From Acidobacteriota bacterium (lineage in GTDB: Bacteria; Acidobacteriota; Thermoanaerobaculia; Multivoradales; JAHEKO01): a stretch of 41,774 nt of DNA. The position numbers and the translations under genes are program-made. How positions within the stretch are numbered: the first letter of the stretch is position 1; every line of letters begins with the position of its first letter. The notes below the pieces were generated by a model. It saw only the letters and a list, made by a program, of their open reading frames with translations, ran no database searches and was not told the origin of the DNA. Of the stretch, positions 8,350-16,357 are shown piece after piece. Location: positions 1 to 41,774 of the forward strand of contig JAOTWP010000021.1 in NCBI GenBank assembly GCA_029862975.1. Direction: 5' to 3'.

Positions 8350-8873
8350 ACCGGACGGCGCTGATCGTCGGCCTGCTGATCAGCTTGCCCCTGCTCGTCT
8401 TCCTCGGACTGGGATTCCGCTCGGACCCGCACACTATCGAGTCGCCGCTCGTGGGCCGTCCGGCCCCGGGCTTCGAGCTTCTGGACCTCACCGGCCGGAC
8501 CGTCTCTCTGGCGGCGCTGCGCGGCAAGCCGGTGGTGCTCAACTTCTGGGCGACCTGGTGCCAGCCGTGCATCGCCGAGCACCCGGTGCTGATCCGCGCC
8601 GCCGAGCGCTGGGCCGGCCGCGCGCACTTCCTGGGCGTGATCTACCACGACGAGGAGAGCGCGATCGAGCGCTTTCTGGAGCGGCGCGGCGCCTGGGGGC
8701 CGACCCTGGTGGATCCGGATTCGCGGGTCGCCATCCGCTACGGCGTGTACGGGGCTCCGGAGACCTTCATCATCGACGTCGAGGGCATCGTGCGGGAGAA
8801 GGTGGCCGGAGCCATGAGCCCGTCGCAGCTCGAGCGGCTGCTGTCCGACGCGTCGCGGGGCGCGGCGTCGTGA
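8346..8873 (+). CDS. ccmG: Thiol:disulfide interchange protein CcmG/DsbE
   Basis: 175-residue membrane-tethered thioredoxin-fold protein. One N-terminal helix (about residues 5-22) is followed by a TlpA-like domain with active site W71-C-Q-P-C75 and the cis-Pro region GAPETFIID. In System I it keeps the apocytochrome haem-binding cysteines, or CcmH, reduced. It starts at a GTG that overlaps the ccmF TGA by four bases (GTGA) and shares one base with ccmH at its end (TGATG). Confidence 0.94.
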   Translation: MNRTALIVGLLISLPLLVFLGLGFRSDPHTIESPLVGRPAPGFELLDLTGRTVSLAALRGKPVVLNFWATWCQPCIAEHPVLIRAAERWAGRAHFLGVIYHDEESAIERFLERRGAWGPTLVDPDSRVAIRYGVYGAPETFIIDVEGIVREKVAGAMSPSQLERLLSDASRGAAS

Positions 8874-9409
8874 TGCCGCGCGCGGGCCGGGCTCGGGCCG
8901 CGCGGCGGCGCGCCGCTGCCGCCGCCCTGCTGGCGCTCCTGGCGGCGCTCGGCGCGACGGCTGCGCGGGGCCAGGCCGGCGGGCTCGACGAGGACGAGCG
9001 CCGGGAGCTCGGCCCGGCGCAGGGCGCGCCGGTGAGCGGCGCCCTGCTCGACGCCCGCGCGTACGAGATCGGCAGCCTCTTGCGGTGTCCCGTGTGCCAG
9101 GGGCTGTCGGTGGCCGATTCGCCCGTCGATGCGGCCGTCTCGATGCAGGCCAAGATCCGGCGTCTGGTGGCGGCGGGGTACAGCGAGGAGCAGATTCTCG
9201 CGTACTTCGAGGGCTCCTACGGCGAGTTCATCCGGCTCTCCCCCAAGCCGGAGGGGTTCAATCTCGTCGTCTGGATCCTGCCGGTGGTGGCCGTCCTGGT
9301 CGGGCTCGGCATCGTCGCGCGGCGGGTGCGGGCCGTCGCCAGACCGGCCGCCGCCGGTGAGGACCTCGAGGCCTACCGGCGCAAGGTGCGCGAGGCGGTC
9401 GAGGAGTGA
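8873..9409 (+). CDS. ccmH: Cytochrome c maturation thiol protein CcmH (CcmL type)
   Basis: 178 residues: a basic start and signal/anchor helix (to about residue 33), the redox motif LRCPVCQGLSVADS with Cys72 and Cys75, a three-helix bundle and a C-terminal membrane helix (FNLVVWILPVVAVLVGLGIV). This is the short CcmH form that binds apocytochrome c thiols; the TPR part is a separate gene immediately downstream. The N-terminus is unusually Arg/Ala-rich. Confidence 0.94.
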   Translation: MPRAGRARAARRRAAAAALLALLAALGATAARGQAGGLDEDERRELGPAQGAPVSGALLDARAYEIGSLLRCPVCQGLSVADSPVDAAVSMQAKIRRLVAAGYSEEQILAYFEGSYGEFIRLSPKPEGFNLVVWILPVVAVLVGLGIVARRVRAVARPAAAGEDLEAYRRKVREAVEE

Positions 9410-10731
9410 CCGACTCGCCGTGGAGCCTCGTCCTGCCGGTCCTGGTGACCGGGCTGGCCCTGGGCGTGGTGTGGGTGTTCTGGTGGCGGCGCCGGGGCTT
9501 GCCCGGGCCGGGCGCGGCGGGCGCGGCGCGCGACCGCGAGCTGCTGCTCGCCGATCTGCGGGCCCGCCAGGAGGTCCTCTACGAGGAGCTGCGGCAGGCC
9601 GGAGAGGCGGAGCGCCCCGAGCTCGAGCTCGCCGCGGCGCGCAACCTGAAGGCGATCGAGGAGGCCGGGGGCGGCGCCCCCGAGCCGGCCCCGGAGGACG
9701 CCGCGGCCGGGGGCGTGGGGCCCGAGGGGGGCACTGCCGCCGCCGCGGCGCCCGCGACCGCCCGCGGCTCCTCGGCCTGGCTCGGCTTCCTCGGCGGCGT
9801 CGCCTGCGCGGGCCTGGTCGCTCTGCTCGTGTTCTGGGCGCAGCGCGACGCGCGGCCGCGGGAGGACGGCGGCGCGCCGCCGCCGATGGCCGCCCAGGAG
9901 CACCCTCCCGGCGCCCAGCTGAGCGATCGCGACGCCGCCGCGCTGGAACAGCTCGCCCGCCGCGTCGACGACGATCCGACGGACCTCATGGCGCGCAAGC
10001 AGTACGCCGTGGGTCTGCTCTCGACCGGCCAGTTCGTCCAGGCGTTCGAGCAGGCCCAGGTCCTCCTGGGTGCGAACGGGCGCGACCCCGACGGCCTCTA
10101 CGTCGGCGCCATGGTCCGAATGCAGATGGGGCAGGCGCAGACGGCCCGGGACATGCTGGGGACGCTCCTCGAGGACTACCCGGAGCACGTCCCGGCCCTC
10201 ACCGCCCTCGGGGTGCTGGAGCTGCGGACGAGCGGGCTGGAGGCGGCCGAGGCGCTGTGGGACCGGGCCCTGGCCGCGTCGGGAGGGAGCAACCCGGAGA
10301 TCGAGCGCCTGATGGCCGTCGCCCGCGAGCAGGCCGCCGGGGGCATGGCGCCGCCGCCGGCGGGCGCGCCTCCCACGCCCGCTCCCGCCCCCGCGCCGGC
10401 GAGCGCGCCGGCGGCGGCGGGCGAGTCCTACGCGCTCGAGATCGAGCTCGCCCCGGGCCTGGCGGTCGCGCCGAGCTCCGTGCTGTTCGTCTCGCTGCGC
10501 CAGGGGGACGTGGGGCCGCCGGCCGCGGTCAAGCGGATCCCGCGGCCGCGCTTCCCGCTCACCCTCACGTTGAGCGCGGCCGACAGCATGCTGGGTCGTC
10601 CGCTGCCGACGGAAGCGTCCGTCTGGGCGCGCCTGGACGCCGACGGTAGCGTGACCACGCGCGAGGACGGCGAGCCCTTCGCCGAGACGGAGATGCGGAT
10701 AGGGGAGTCGGCCCGCCTGACGCTGGAGTAG
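9406..10731 (+). CDS. ccmI: CcmI-like TPR protein of cytochrome c biogenesis
   Basis: 441 residues in the CcmI layout: a first membrane helix (about 5-25), a charged helical loop with RDRELLLADLRARQEVLYEEL, a second helix (about 124-144), TPR repeats around residues 170-305 and a C-terminal beta-rich domain ending LTLSAADSMLG...VTTREDGEPFAETE, as in other CcmI proteins. A Pro/Ala-rich linker separates the last two parts. The role is binding apocytochrome c C-termini for delivery to CcmF/CcmH. It starts at a GTG overlapping the ccmH stop (GTGA). Confidence 0.85.
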   Translation: MTDSPWSLVLPVLVTGLALGVVWVFWWRRRGLPGPGAAGAARDRELLLADLRARQEVLYEELRQAGEAERPELELAAARNLKAIEEAGGGAPEPAPEDAAAGGVGPEGGTAAAAAPATARGSSAWLGFLGGVACAGLVALLVFWAQRDARPREDGGAPPPMAAQEHPPGAQLSDRDAAALEQLARRVDDDPTDLMARKQYAVGLLSTGQFVQAFEQAQVLLGANGRDPDGLYVGAMVRMQMGQAQTARDMLGTLLEDYPEHVPALTALGVLELRTSGLEAAEALWDRALAASGGSNPEIERLMAVAREQAAGGMAPPPAGAPPTPAPAPAPASAPAAAGESYALEIELAPGLAVAPSSVLFVSLRQGDVGPPAAVKRIPRPRFPLTLTLSAADSMLGRPLPTEASVWARLDADGSVTTREDGEPFAETEMRIGESARLTLE

Positions 10732-10755
10732 GATCCGTTGGCGACCGGAGGGACG

Positions 10756-11856
10756 ATGAACCGACTACTCGAGCTTCGCGATCAGGGGCAGGCGGTCTGG
10801 CTCGACTACATCCGGCGCGACCTCCTGACCGCCGGCCGGCTGGCCGCTCTCGTCAGGGACGACGGCGTGACCGGCGTGACGAGCAATCCCGCGATCTTCA
10901 ACGAGGCGATCGGAGAGAGCTCGCTCTACGACGCGGCGCTCGAGGAGATCCTGGCCTCCGAGCCGGATTCGTCGATCGTCGACCTCTACGAGGAGCTCGC
11001 CGTGCGGGACATCCGGCGGGCGGCGGACGTCCTCGCGCCGGTCTTCGAGACGACGTCCGGAGCCGATGGCTTCGTGAGCCTCGAGGTCTCGCCCCATCTG
11101 GCCCGCGACACGGCCGGTACCGTCGCCGAGGCGCGCCGGCTGTGGCAGCGGGTCGACCGGCCCAACCTCATGATCAAGGTTCCGGCGACGGCCGAGGGCA
11201 TCCCGGCGCTCGAGGAGCTCCTGGCCTCGGGGATCCACGTCAACGTCACCCTGATGTTCTCGCTCGCCCACTACGAGGCCGTCGCGCAAGCGTATCTGCG
11301 CGGCGTCGGACGGGCGGCGGAGCCCGGACGGGTCGCCTCCGTGGCCTCGTTCTTCGTCAGCCGGGTCGACAGCAAGGTGGATCCGCTGCTCGCCGCCGAT
11401 GGCTCGGAGGCCGCCCTGGCGCTTGCCGGGAAGATCGGCATCGCCAATTCGAAGCTCGCCTACGCGCGCTACCGGGAGATCTTCGAGGGCGACGCTTTCG
11501 CGCCGCTCGCGGCGCGTGGCGCCCGGCCGCAGAGGGTCCTGTGGGCCAGCACGAGCACGAAGAACCCCGCCTACCGCGACGTCCTCTACGTCGAGGAGCT
11601 GATCGGCCCGAACACGGTGAACACCGTTCCTCCCGAGACCCTCGAGGCGTTCCGGGATCACGGCGAGAGCCGGCCGAGCCTCACGGAGGACGTGGCGGCG
11701 GCGCGCGGCGCCGTGGCGGCGCTGGCGGACCTGGGGCTCGATCTCGCGGCGCTGACCGAGGAGCTGCAGCGCGAGGGCGTGGAGAAGTTCGTACAGCCCT
11801 TCGACGCGCTGCTGGCGACCCTCGCCGCCAAGCGCGACGCGCTGCGGGTCGCATGA
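10756..11856 (+). CDS. tal: Transaldolase
   Basis: 366-residue cytoplasmic enzyme of the non-oxidative pentose phosphate pathway. It transfers a dihydroxyacetone unit from sedoheptulose 7-phosphate to glyceraldehyde 3-phosphate. Motifs are GVTSNPAIFNEAI near the N-terminus and the Schiff-base lysine K141 in NLMIKVPATAEG. It belongs to the long (about 370 aa) form. ATG 10756 is chosen because GGAGGG (10747-10752) sits three bases before it; a TTG at 10738 is also in frame. It is 24 bp after ccmI and overlaps pgi by four bases (ATGA). Confidence 0.95.
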   Translation: MNRLLELRDQGQAVWLDYIRRDLLTAGRLAALVRDDGVTGVTSNPAIFNEAIGESSLYDAALEEILASEPDSSIVDLYEELAVRDIRRAADVLAPVFETTSGADGFVSLEVSPHLARDTAGTVAEARRLWQRVDRPNLMIKVPATAEGIPALEELLASGIHVNVTLMFSLAHYEAVAQAYLRGVGRAAEPGRVASVASFFVSRVDSKVDPLLAADGSEAALALAGKIGIANSKLAYARYREIFEGDAFAPLAARGARPQRVLWASTSTKNPAYRDVLYVEELIGPNTVNTVPPETLEAFRDHGESRPSLTEDVAAARGAVAALADLGLDLAALTEELQREGVEKFVQPFDALLATLAAKRDALRVA

Positions 11857-13406
11857 CCGGCTCGGCGCTGCCGCCGGCGCTGGCCGGTGCCGTGGCGGCC
11901 CGCCTGGAGTCCTGGCGGCGGGACGGCTTCGGCCGCCGGCTTCTGGACGCCGACCCCACGCTCTGGCCACGGCCCGAGGACGCCGCCCAGCGGCTCGGCT
12001 GGCTGCGACTCCCGGAGGCCATGCCCAAGGAGCTCGCCGCGATCGAGGCGCTGGCCGCCGAGGTGCGCTCCGAGGGGGTGGAGCACGTCGTGGTGCTCGG
12101 CATGGGCGGCTCGAGCCTGGCGCCCGAGGTCTTCGAGAAGCTGCTCGGGGGGCGGCCGGGCCGGCCGCGGCTGACCGTGCTCGACAGCACCCATCCCGCG
12201 GCCGTGGCGGCGCACCTCGAGGCGTTCCCCGCCGCGAGCTCGCTCTACGTCGTGTCGTCGAAGTCCGGTACGACCTTGGAGACTCTCTCCTTCTTTCGCA
12301 CGTTCTGGCATCAGACGGCGCAGGGCCGGGCCGGGCAGCGGTTCGTCGCCGTCACGGATCCCGACAGCGCGCTGGCCGAGCTCGCGCGGCAGCGCGGCTT
12401 CCGGCGGCTCTTCCTCGCGCCGCCAGACGTCGGAGGCCGCTACAGCGCGCTGTCCCACTTCGGGCTGGTACCGGCGGCGCTGATCGGCGCCGATCTCGAG
12501 CAGCTGCTGGCCGGCGGCCGGGAGGCGCTGTCCCGGGTCGAGGAGGGGATCGAGCTGGGAGCGCTCCTCGGCGAGGCGGCGCTGGCCGGCCGGGACAAGG
12601 TCACGTTCGTCGCCGACCCGGCCCTGGCGCCCTTCGTGCCCTGGCTGGAGCAGCTTCTGGCGGAGAGCACGGGCAAGGACGGCAAGGGCCTGGTGCCGGT
12701 GTTCGGCGAGCCGCCGGCGGCTCGCTTCGGGGCCGACCGCATCTTCGTCGGGCTCTCCCTGGCGGCCGGCGGCGGCGAGGCGCGCTCCGGCCTGCGAGCG
12801 CTGTCCCAGGCCGGGCTGCCGACGGTCGCGACCGAGTGGCCCGACGTGGCGGCGGTCGGCGGCGAGATGATGCGCTGGCAGATCGCCACGGCGGCGGCGG
12901 CCGCGGTGATGGACGTGGCGCCCTTCGATCAGCCCGACGTCGACTCCACGAAGCGCTTCACCCGTGACGCCATGAAAGAGCGCTCCAGCCCCGCGGCGGA
13001 TGATCCCCCGATCGTCGACCTGGCCGACCGCATGGCGCTCGATGGCGCCATGGCGGACTGGCTGGCGGGCGCGGGCGACGGCCAGAGCATCGCGCTCCAG
13101 GCCTTCCTTCCGGCCACGGACGACGTTCTGGCGACCCTGGCCGCCCTGCGCGCCCAGCTGGCGGCGACGGGGCTGGCAACGACCCTCGGCTTCGGGCCGC
13201 GGTTCCTGCACTCGACGGGCCAGCTCCACAAGGGCGGCCCGGCCGGTACCCGCTGCCTGCAGCTGATCGATCGCGGCGGCCCGGAGCTCGCGATCCCCGA
13301 GACCGACTTCACCTACCGGCAGCTGATCGACGCCCAGGCGCTGGGCGATGCCCGTGCCCTGGCGCGGCGCGGCCGCAAGGTCCTGAGGCTGAGGCTCGGT
13401 GACTGA
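11853..13406 (+). CDS. pgi: Glucose-6-phosphate isomerase
   Basis: 517 residues interconverting glucose 6-phosphate and fructose 6-phosphate. Visible signatures: VVLGMGGSSLAPEVF, the phosphate-binding SSKSGTTLET, DVGGRYSALSHFGLVPAAL and the C-terminal LHSTGQLHKGGP. The sequence style is that of the isomerase half of the bifunctional transaldolase/isomerase fusions known in some bacteria. Here the two activities are separate but translationally coupled (ATGA with tal), an apparent split or pre-fusion arrangement. It overlaps the pgl start by eight bases. Confidence 0.94.
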   Translation: MTGSALPPALAGAVAARLESWRRDGFGRRLLDADPTLWPRPEDAAQRLGWLRLPEAMPKELAAIEALAAEVRSEGVEHVVVLGMGGSSLAPEVFEKLLGGRPGRPRLTVLDSTHPAAVAAHLEAFPAASSLYVVSSKSGTTLETLSFFRTFWHQTAQGRAGQRFVAVTDPDSALAELARQRGFRRLFLAPPDVGGRYSALSHFGLVPAALIGADLEQLLAGGREALSRVEEGIELGALLGEAALAGRDKVTFVADPALAPFVPWLEQLLAESTGKDGKGLVPVFGEPPAARFGADRIFVGLSLAAGGGEARSGLRALSQAGLPTVATEWPDVAAVGGEMMRWQIATAAAAAVMDVAPFDQPDVDSTKRFTRDAMKERSSPAADDPPIVDLADRMALDGAMADWLAGAGDGQSIALQAFLPATDDVLATLAALRAQLAATGLATTLGFGPRFLHSTGQLHKGGPAGTRCLQLIDRGGPELAIPETDFTYRQLIDAQALGDARALARRGRKVLRLRLGD

Positions 13407-14223
13407 GCGGCGGCGGCGGCGGACGGTGGCTCCCGGAGCGGCGGCTCCCGGAGGGCCGGCGCCGGGAGTGACGATGCACGTCGCGGAGTCCGAGTCGGAC
13501 CTCCACGGCGCGGCGGCGGCGGCGGTCGTCGCGATCCTCGGGCAGGCGATCGCGCAACGCCGGCGGGCGCGCTGGGTGCTCGCCGGTGGCAGCACGCCCC
13601 TGGGCCTCTATCGGGCGCTCGCCAGCCGCCATCGCCGCGCGCTCGACTGGTCGCGGGTCGAGTTCTTCTGGGGCGACGAGCGGGCCGTGCCGCGAGACCA
13701 TCCCGAGAGCAACTACGGGGCGGCCTTGAGATCGCTGCTGGCGCCCCTGGCGATCGCGCGGCTTCGGATGTTCCCCATCCGCGGGGGGGCGGGAGCGGCG
13801 GCGGCGGCCCGGGACTACGACGCCGTCGTGGCCCGCGCCCTGGCGGCGGACGACGACGCCTGGGACCTCGTGCTCCTCGGCCTCGGAACGGACGGGCACA
13901 CGGCGTCCCTCTTCCCGGCGGCGGAAGCGAAAGCCCGAGCCCCGTCCTGGGCCGTCGACACGCTGGCGCCGGAGCCGCCGCGGCAGCGCGTGAGCCTCAC
14001 CTTGCGGGCCTTGAATCGCAGCCGCGAGGTGCTCTTCCTGGCGGCCGGAGAGGCGAAGGCGCCGGCGGTCGCCGGCGTGCTGGCGGGCGATCCGGCGCTG
14101 CCGGCGTCGTGGGTCCGTCCCGCGGCGGGCGCCGTGTCCTGGTACCTGGACACCGCGGCGGCAGGGCCGGCGGCGGCGCGGGCGGCGAGCCGGATACAAT
14201 CTCCGTCAGCTCCCGCGGAGTGA
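13399..14223 (+). CDS. pgl: 6-phosphogluconolactonase
   Basis: Hydrolyses 6-phosphogluconolactone in the oxidative pentose phosphate pathway. DevB-type motifs are RWVLAGGSTPLGLYRAL, VEFFWGDERAVP and VLLGLGTDGHTASLFP. The GTG at 13399 overlaps the pgi stop by 8 bp and gives 274 aa with a low-complexity Arg/Pro start. The ATG at 13474 (MHVAESES), preceded by GGGAG, gives 249 aa, nearer the usual family length; either start is possible. No glucose-6-phosphate dehydrogenase is present in the window. Confidence 0.92.
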   Translation: MTERRRRRTVAPGAAAPGGPAPGVTMHVAESESDLHGAAAAAVVAILGQAIAQRRRARWVLAGGSTPLGLYRALASRHRRALDWSRVEFFWGDERAVPRDHPESNYGAALRSLLAPLAIARLRMFPIRGGAGAAAAARDYDAVVARALAADDDAWDLVLLGLGTDGHTASLFPAAEAKARAPSWAVDTLAPEPPRQRVSLTLRALNRSREVLFLAAGEAKAPAVAGVLAGDPALPASWVRPAAGAVSWYLDTAAAGPAAARAASRIQSPSAPAE

Positions 14224-14232
14224 AGAGACGCC

Positions 14233-15021
14233 ATGTTCCCGCGACAGCCCACGCGCCCCGGAGGGATCGGCGGCGGTTTGACCGCGCCCGTGCCGCGCGA
14301 CCTGTGGCTCCTGCTCGGCGTCGTCTTCGTGACCTTCTCGCTGCGCTTCTTCGCGAGCACCGCGTGGCTGCCGGCCGCGCTCCAGCTGACCCCGGCCGTC
14401 TGGCGCAGCGGCTTCGTCTGGCAGCTTGCGACCTACGCCTTCGTGGGCAGCGGCCAGTCGGGCTTCTGGCTCCTCGTGACCCTCCTGATCCTCTACATGT
14501 TCGCCGGGGACGTGCGGCGGCGCCTGGGCCGCCGCGGCTTCTGGCGCCTGCTCGTCTCCGCGGTCGTCGTGGCGGGGGTCGTCGCCGCCCTCGCCCAGCT
14601 GGCCCTCGAGCTGGCGTCGGGCTCGGCCCCCACGGCATTCACGATCATGCAGGGCGAGCGCACCCTGGTGGCGATCCTCATTGCGGCGTTCGCCACGCTC
14701 GCCGGCGAGGCGATCATCTATCTCTTCTTCGTGCTGCCCATCCGCGCCAGCTGGTTCCTGGGACTCGAGATCCTGTTCGCCTTCCTGGCCTTCCTGCCGA
14801 CCCGCGACCTCGCGGGAATGCTCGGCGTGTGGGCCGCCGTCGGCTACACCTATCTCGCGCTCAGCGGCGGACTGCGCAAGGGCGGACTCCGCGAGCTCTG
14901 GCTGCGGGTGCAGGAGCGCTGGTTCCGCTACCGGCTCCAGCAGGTCAAGCGCAAGCGGGGCTTCGAAGTGCTGCCCGGCGGCAAGAGCGGGTCGGGCGAC
15001 AAAGACCGCTGGATCCACTGA
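14233..15021 (+). CDS. Rhomboid-like membrane protein lacking the catalytic residues
   Basis: 262 residues with six or so membrane helices. The segment WQLATYAFVGSGQSGFWLLV...LYMFAGDVRRRLGRRGFWRLLV resembles the L1 loop and TM2 of rhomboids, and IYLFFVLPIRASWFLGLEIL resembles the following core helices. The C-terminal tail (FEVLPGG then DKDRWIH) also resembles tails of bacterial rhomboid-family proteins. Where the active-site GxSG should be, the sequence reads TIMQGERTLV, and the TM6 histidine is absent (AGMLGVWAAVGYTYLAL). It is therefore probably a pseudoprotease that binds membrane clients rather than cleaving them. It starts 9 bp after pgl and is the last gene of the block. Confidence 0.7.
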   Translation: MFPRQPTRPGGIGGGLTAPVPRDLWLLLGVVFVTFSLRFFASTAWLPAALQLTPAVWRSGFVWQLATYAFVGSGQSGFWLLVTLLILYMFAGDVRRRLGRRGFWRLLVSAVVVAGVVAALAQLALELASGSAPTAFTIMQGERTLVAILIAAFATLAGEAIIYLFFVLPIRASWFLGLEILFAFLAFLPTRDLAGMLGVWAAVGYTYLALSGGLRKGGLRELWLRVQERWFRYRLQQVKRKRGFEVLPGGKSGSGDKDRWIH

Positions 15022-15086
15022 GCGCGCCGCCCCCGAGAGCGGATGCACTCCGCCCCTGGACCCTACCTGAGCTGAGTGGATGCGAG

Positions 15087-15101
15087 GCGCTATTCTAGCG
15101 C
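15087..15101. repeat. Short inverted repeat (GCGCTA-TTC-TAGCGC)
   Basis: A perfect 6-bp dyad with a 3-nt centre, 66 bp downstream of the rhomboid-like gene. It is followed by no T-run, so it could be a weak hairpin or a protein-binding dyad. A 5-bp GCGGA/TCCGC hairpin also lies just upstream at 15039-15053. Confidence 0.4.
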
Positions 15102-15128
15102 AATCCCGGGCTGCTGCACAGTCCCTTT

Positions 15129-15190
15129 CCAGACTGGCCCTTTCCAGACTGGCCCCTCCAGACTGGCCCATCCAGACTGGACTTCCAGAC
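15129..15190. repeat. Array of four CCAGACTGG dyads plus a partial fifth
   Basis: CCAGACTGG occurs at 15129-15137, 15144-15152, 15158-15166 and 15172-15180, with a partial CCAGAC at 15185-15190. Start-to-start spacings are 15, 14, 14 and 13 bp. Each copy is itself a palindrome (CCAG-A-CTGG) and is flanked by pyrimidine-rich spacers (CCCTTT, CCCCT, CCCAT). It lies in the 455-bp gap between convergent genes. No coding frame is credible across it. Confidence 0.8.
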
Positions 15191-15270
15191 CCGCGCGGTG
15201 CGCAGCCACTTCGCCGCGGCTCACCTCGGGAGCGGCGGTGGCTTCGACCATCGAAGAGAAGAGGCAAAGA

Positions 15271-15308
15271 GACAAAAGATATCGGGTAAGACAAAAGACA
15301 TCGGGTAA
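15271..15308. repeat. 19-bp direct tandem repeat
   Basis: GACAAAAGATATCGGGTAA is followed at once by the same 19 bases with a single T-to-C change. The block is noticeably AT-richer than its surroundings, which suggests imported or non-coding DNA. Confidence 0.8.
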
Positions 15309-15369
15309 GATCGCGGTCCCGCCCGTCCGCGGTCGCCCTTGCCCTTGCTTCCTTACCCGGAAGTCTTTT
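15293..15369. terminator. Imperfect inverted repeat, possible bidirectional terminator
   Basis: AAAAGAC (15293-15299) and CGGGTAAG (15302-15309) pair with CTTACCCG (15352-15359) and GTCTTTT (15363-15369): 15 base pairs interrupted by an AT/GAA internal bulge. The arms enclose about 42 bases that contain a smaller GC dyad. The plus-strand arm ends in TTTT, and so does the opposite strand. It lies between convergent genes, as a bidirectional terminator would, although the loop is long. Confidence 0.4.
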
Positions 15370-15476
15370 CTGGACGGCTCACCCCACCACTCAGGGCGGC
15401 CATCGAGTGCGGCGCGGCAGGTTCTTCACGACGTCGCGCTCCACCTCTCCGAGCGCCCGTCGAGTCCGGCGCCGGG

Positions 15477-16256
15477 CTAGCCGCCGTCGGTGTAGTTGAC
15501 GACGACCTGGGTCGTGCCGTCCTGGCGGCTCGCGGCGACGAGGACCGTGCGGCCGTTGCCCTCGGTGTTGGCCGTCACGGAGGCGCTCTCCGTGCCGCCG
15601 GCGCTGTACGTGCTGCGGCCGACCTCGTAGCCGGCCTCGGTGAGCTCGTTCTCGTAGAACGACGCCACGTCATCGACGGACGACGAGGTGGAGTAGGTGA
15701 AGGCGCCGCTGGTCGTCCCGCCGCTCGCCATGGAGAAGGTGGATTGGACGTCGGTCGCTCCGCCGGCGAGCGGAATCCAGTCCGGGACCTCGGCCGCCGC
15801 GCCGCCGCCGAAGATCTGCGCCGTCTCGCCCTGGCCGTCGGTCATCGTCAGGACGGCTCCCTCCTCGTCGCCGGAGGCGTTGACGCGCAGCTCCCCCTCG
15901 TCCGTCTTGAAGCTGAAGTTGCCCTCCTGGATCTGCGACCAGTCGAAGGTCATCTCCTTGCCGGTCTCCTTCTCGCGGATGGTGATCGTCTCCGCCTCGT
16001 CGTCGGTGCTCACGATCTCGAGGTCCGGGTTGAACCGGACGACCATCTCGGCCGCGGTGCGGGCAGGGTTCTCCGACATGTCCTCCGCGAAGTCCTTGAC
16101 CTTGCTGCCCACGAACAACGCGCAGGCTCCCATGCCGAGGCCGACGAGCACGAGGAGGCCGAGGCAGCCGATGAGAATCCACGCGACGGGGCTGAGCCCC
16201 TTCTTCTGGGCCGGCTGCTGGGTGGGCGGCGGCGGGGGGGTCTGCGGTTCGGACAT
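15477..16256 (-). CDS. Membrane-anchored extracytoplasmic protein of unknown function
   Basis: 259 residues. A Pro/Gln-rich cytoplasmic start is followed by one membrane helix (about residues 22-49, GLSPVAWILIGCLGLLVLVGLGMG) and an acidic, Ser/Thr-rich exported domain of about 200 residues. That domain has repeated short strands, including ETITIREKETGKEMTFDWSQI and SSVDDVASFYENELTEAGYEV. The last piece resembles the helix-strand pattern of small periplasmic domains but no family is identified. The start is secure: the ATG at 16254-16256 is preceded by a near-perfect ribosome-binding site (GGAGGTGATC). It is 101 bp downstream of the S1 gene on the same strand. Confidence 0.75.
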   Translation of the reverse strand: MSEPQTPPPPPTQQPAQKKGLSPVAWILIGCLGLLVLVGLGMGACALFVGSKVKDFAEDMSENPARTAAEMVVRFNPDLEIVSTDDEAETITIREKETGKEMTFDWSQIQEGNFSFKTDEGELRVNASGDEEGAVLTMTDGQGETAQIFGGGAAAEVPDWIPLAGGATDVQSTFSMASGGTTSGAFTYSTSSSVDDVASFYENELTEAGYEVGRSTYSAGGTESASVTANTEGNGRTVLVAASRQDGTTQVVVNYTDGG

Positions 16257-16357
16257 CGACGATCACCTCCTGACCGGACGCTCCGTCACGGCGCGCCCAG
16301 AGCGCCAGAATACCACGGCACCGGACCGCTGCGGCCGGCCTCCGGCTCCCGCCAACC

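Noticed and set aside
15076..15480. A 134-codon plus-strand frame through the 15.1-15.4 kb repeats
   Set aside because: It translates the tandem repeats into PFQTGPFQTG-like low complexity, has no ribosome-binding site and runs into the end of the minus-strand gene.
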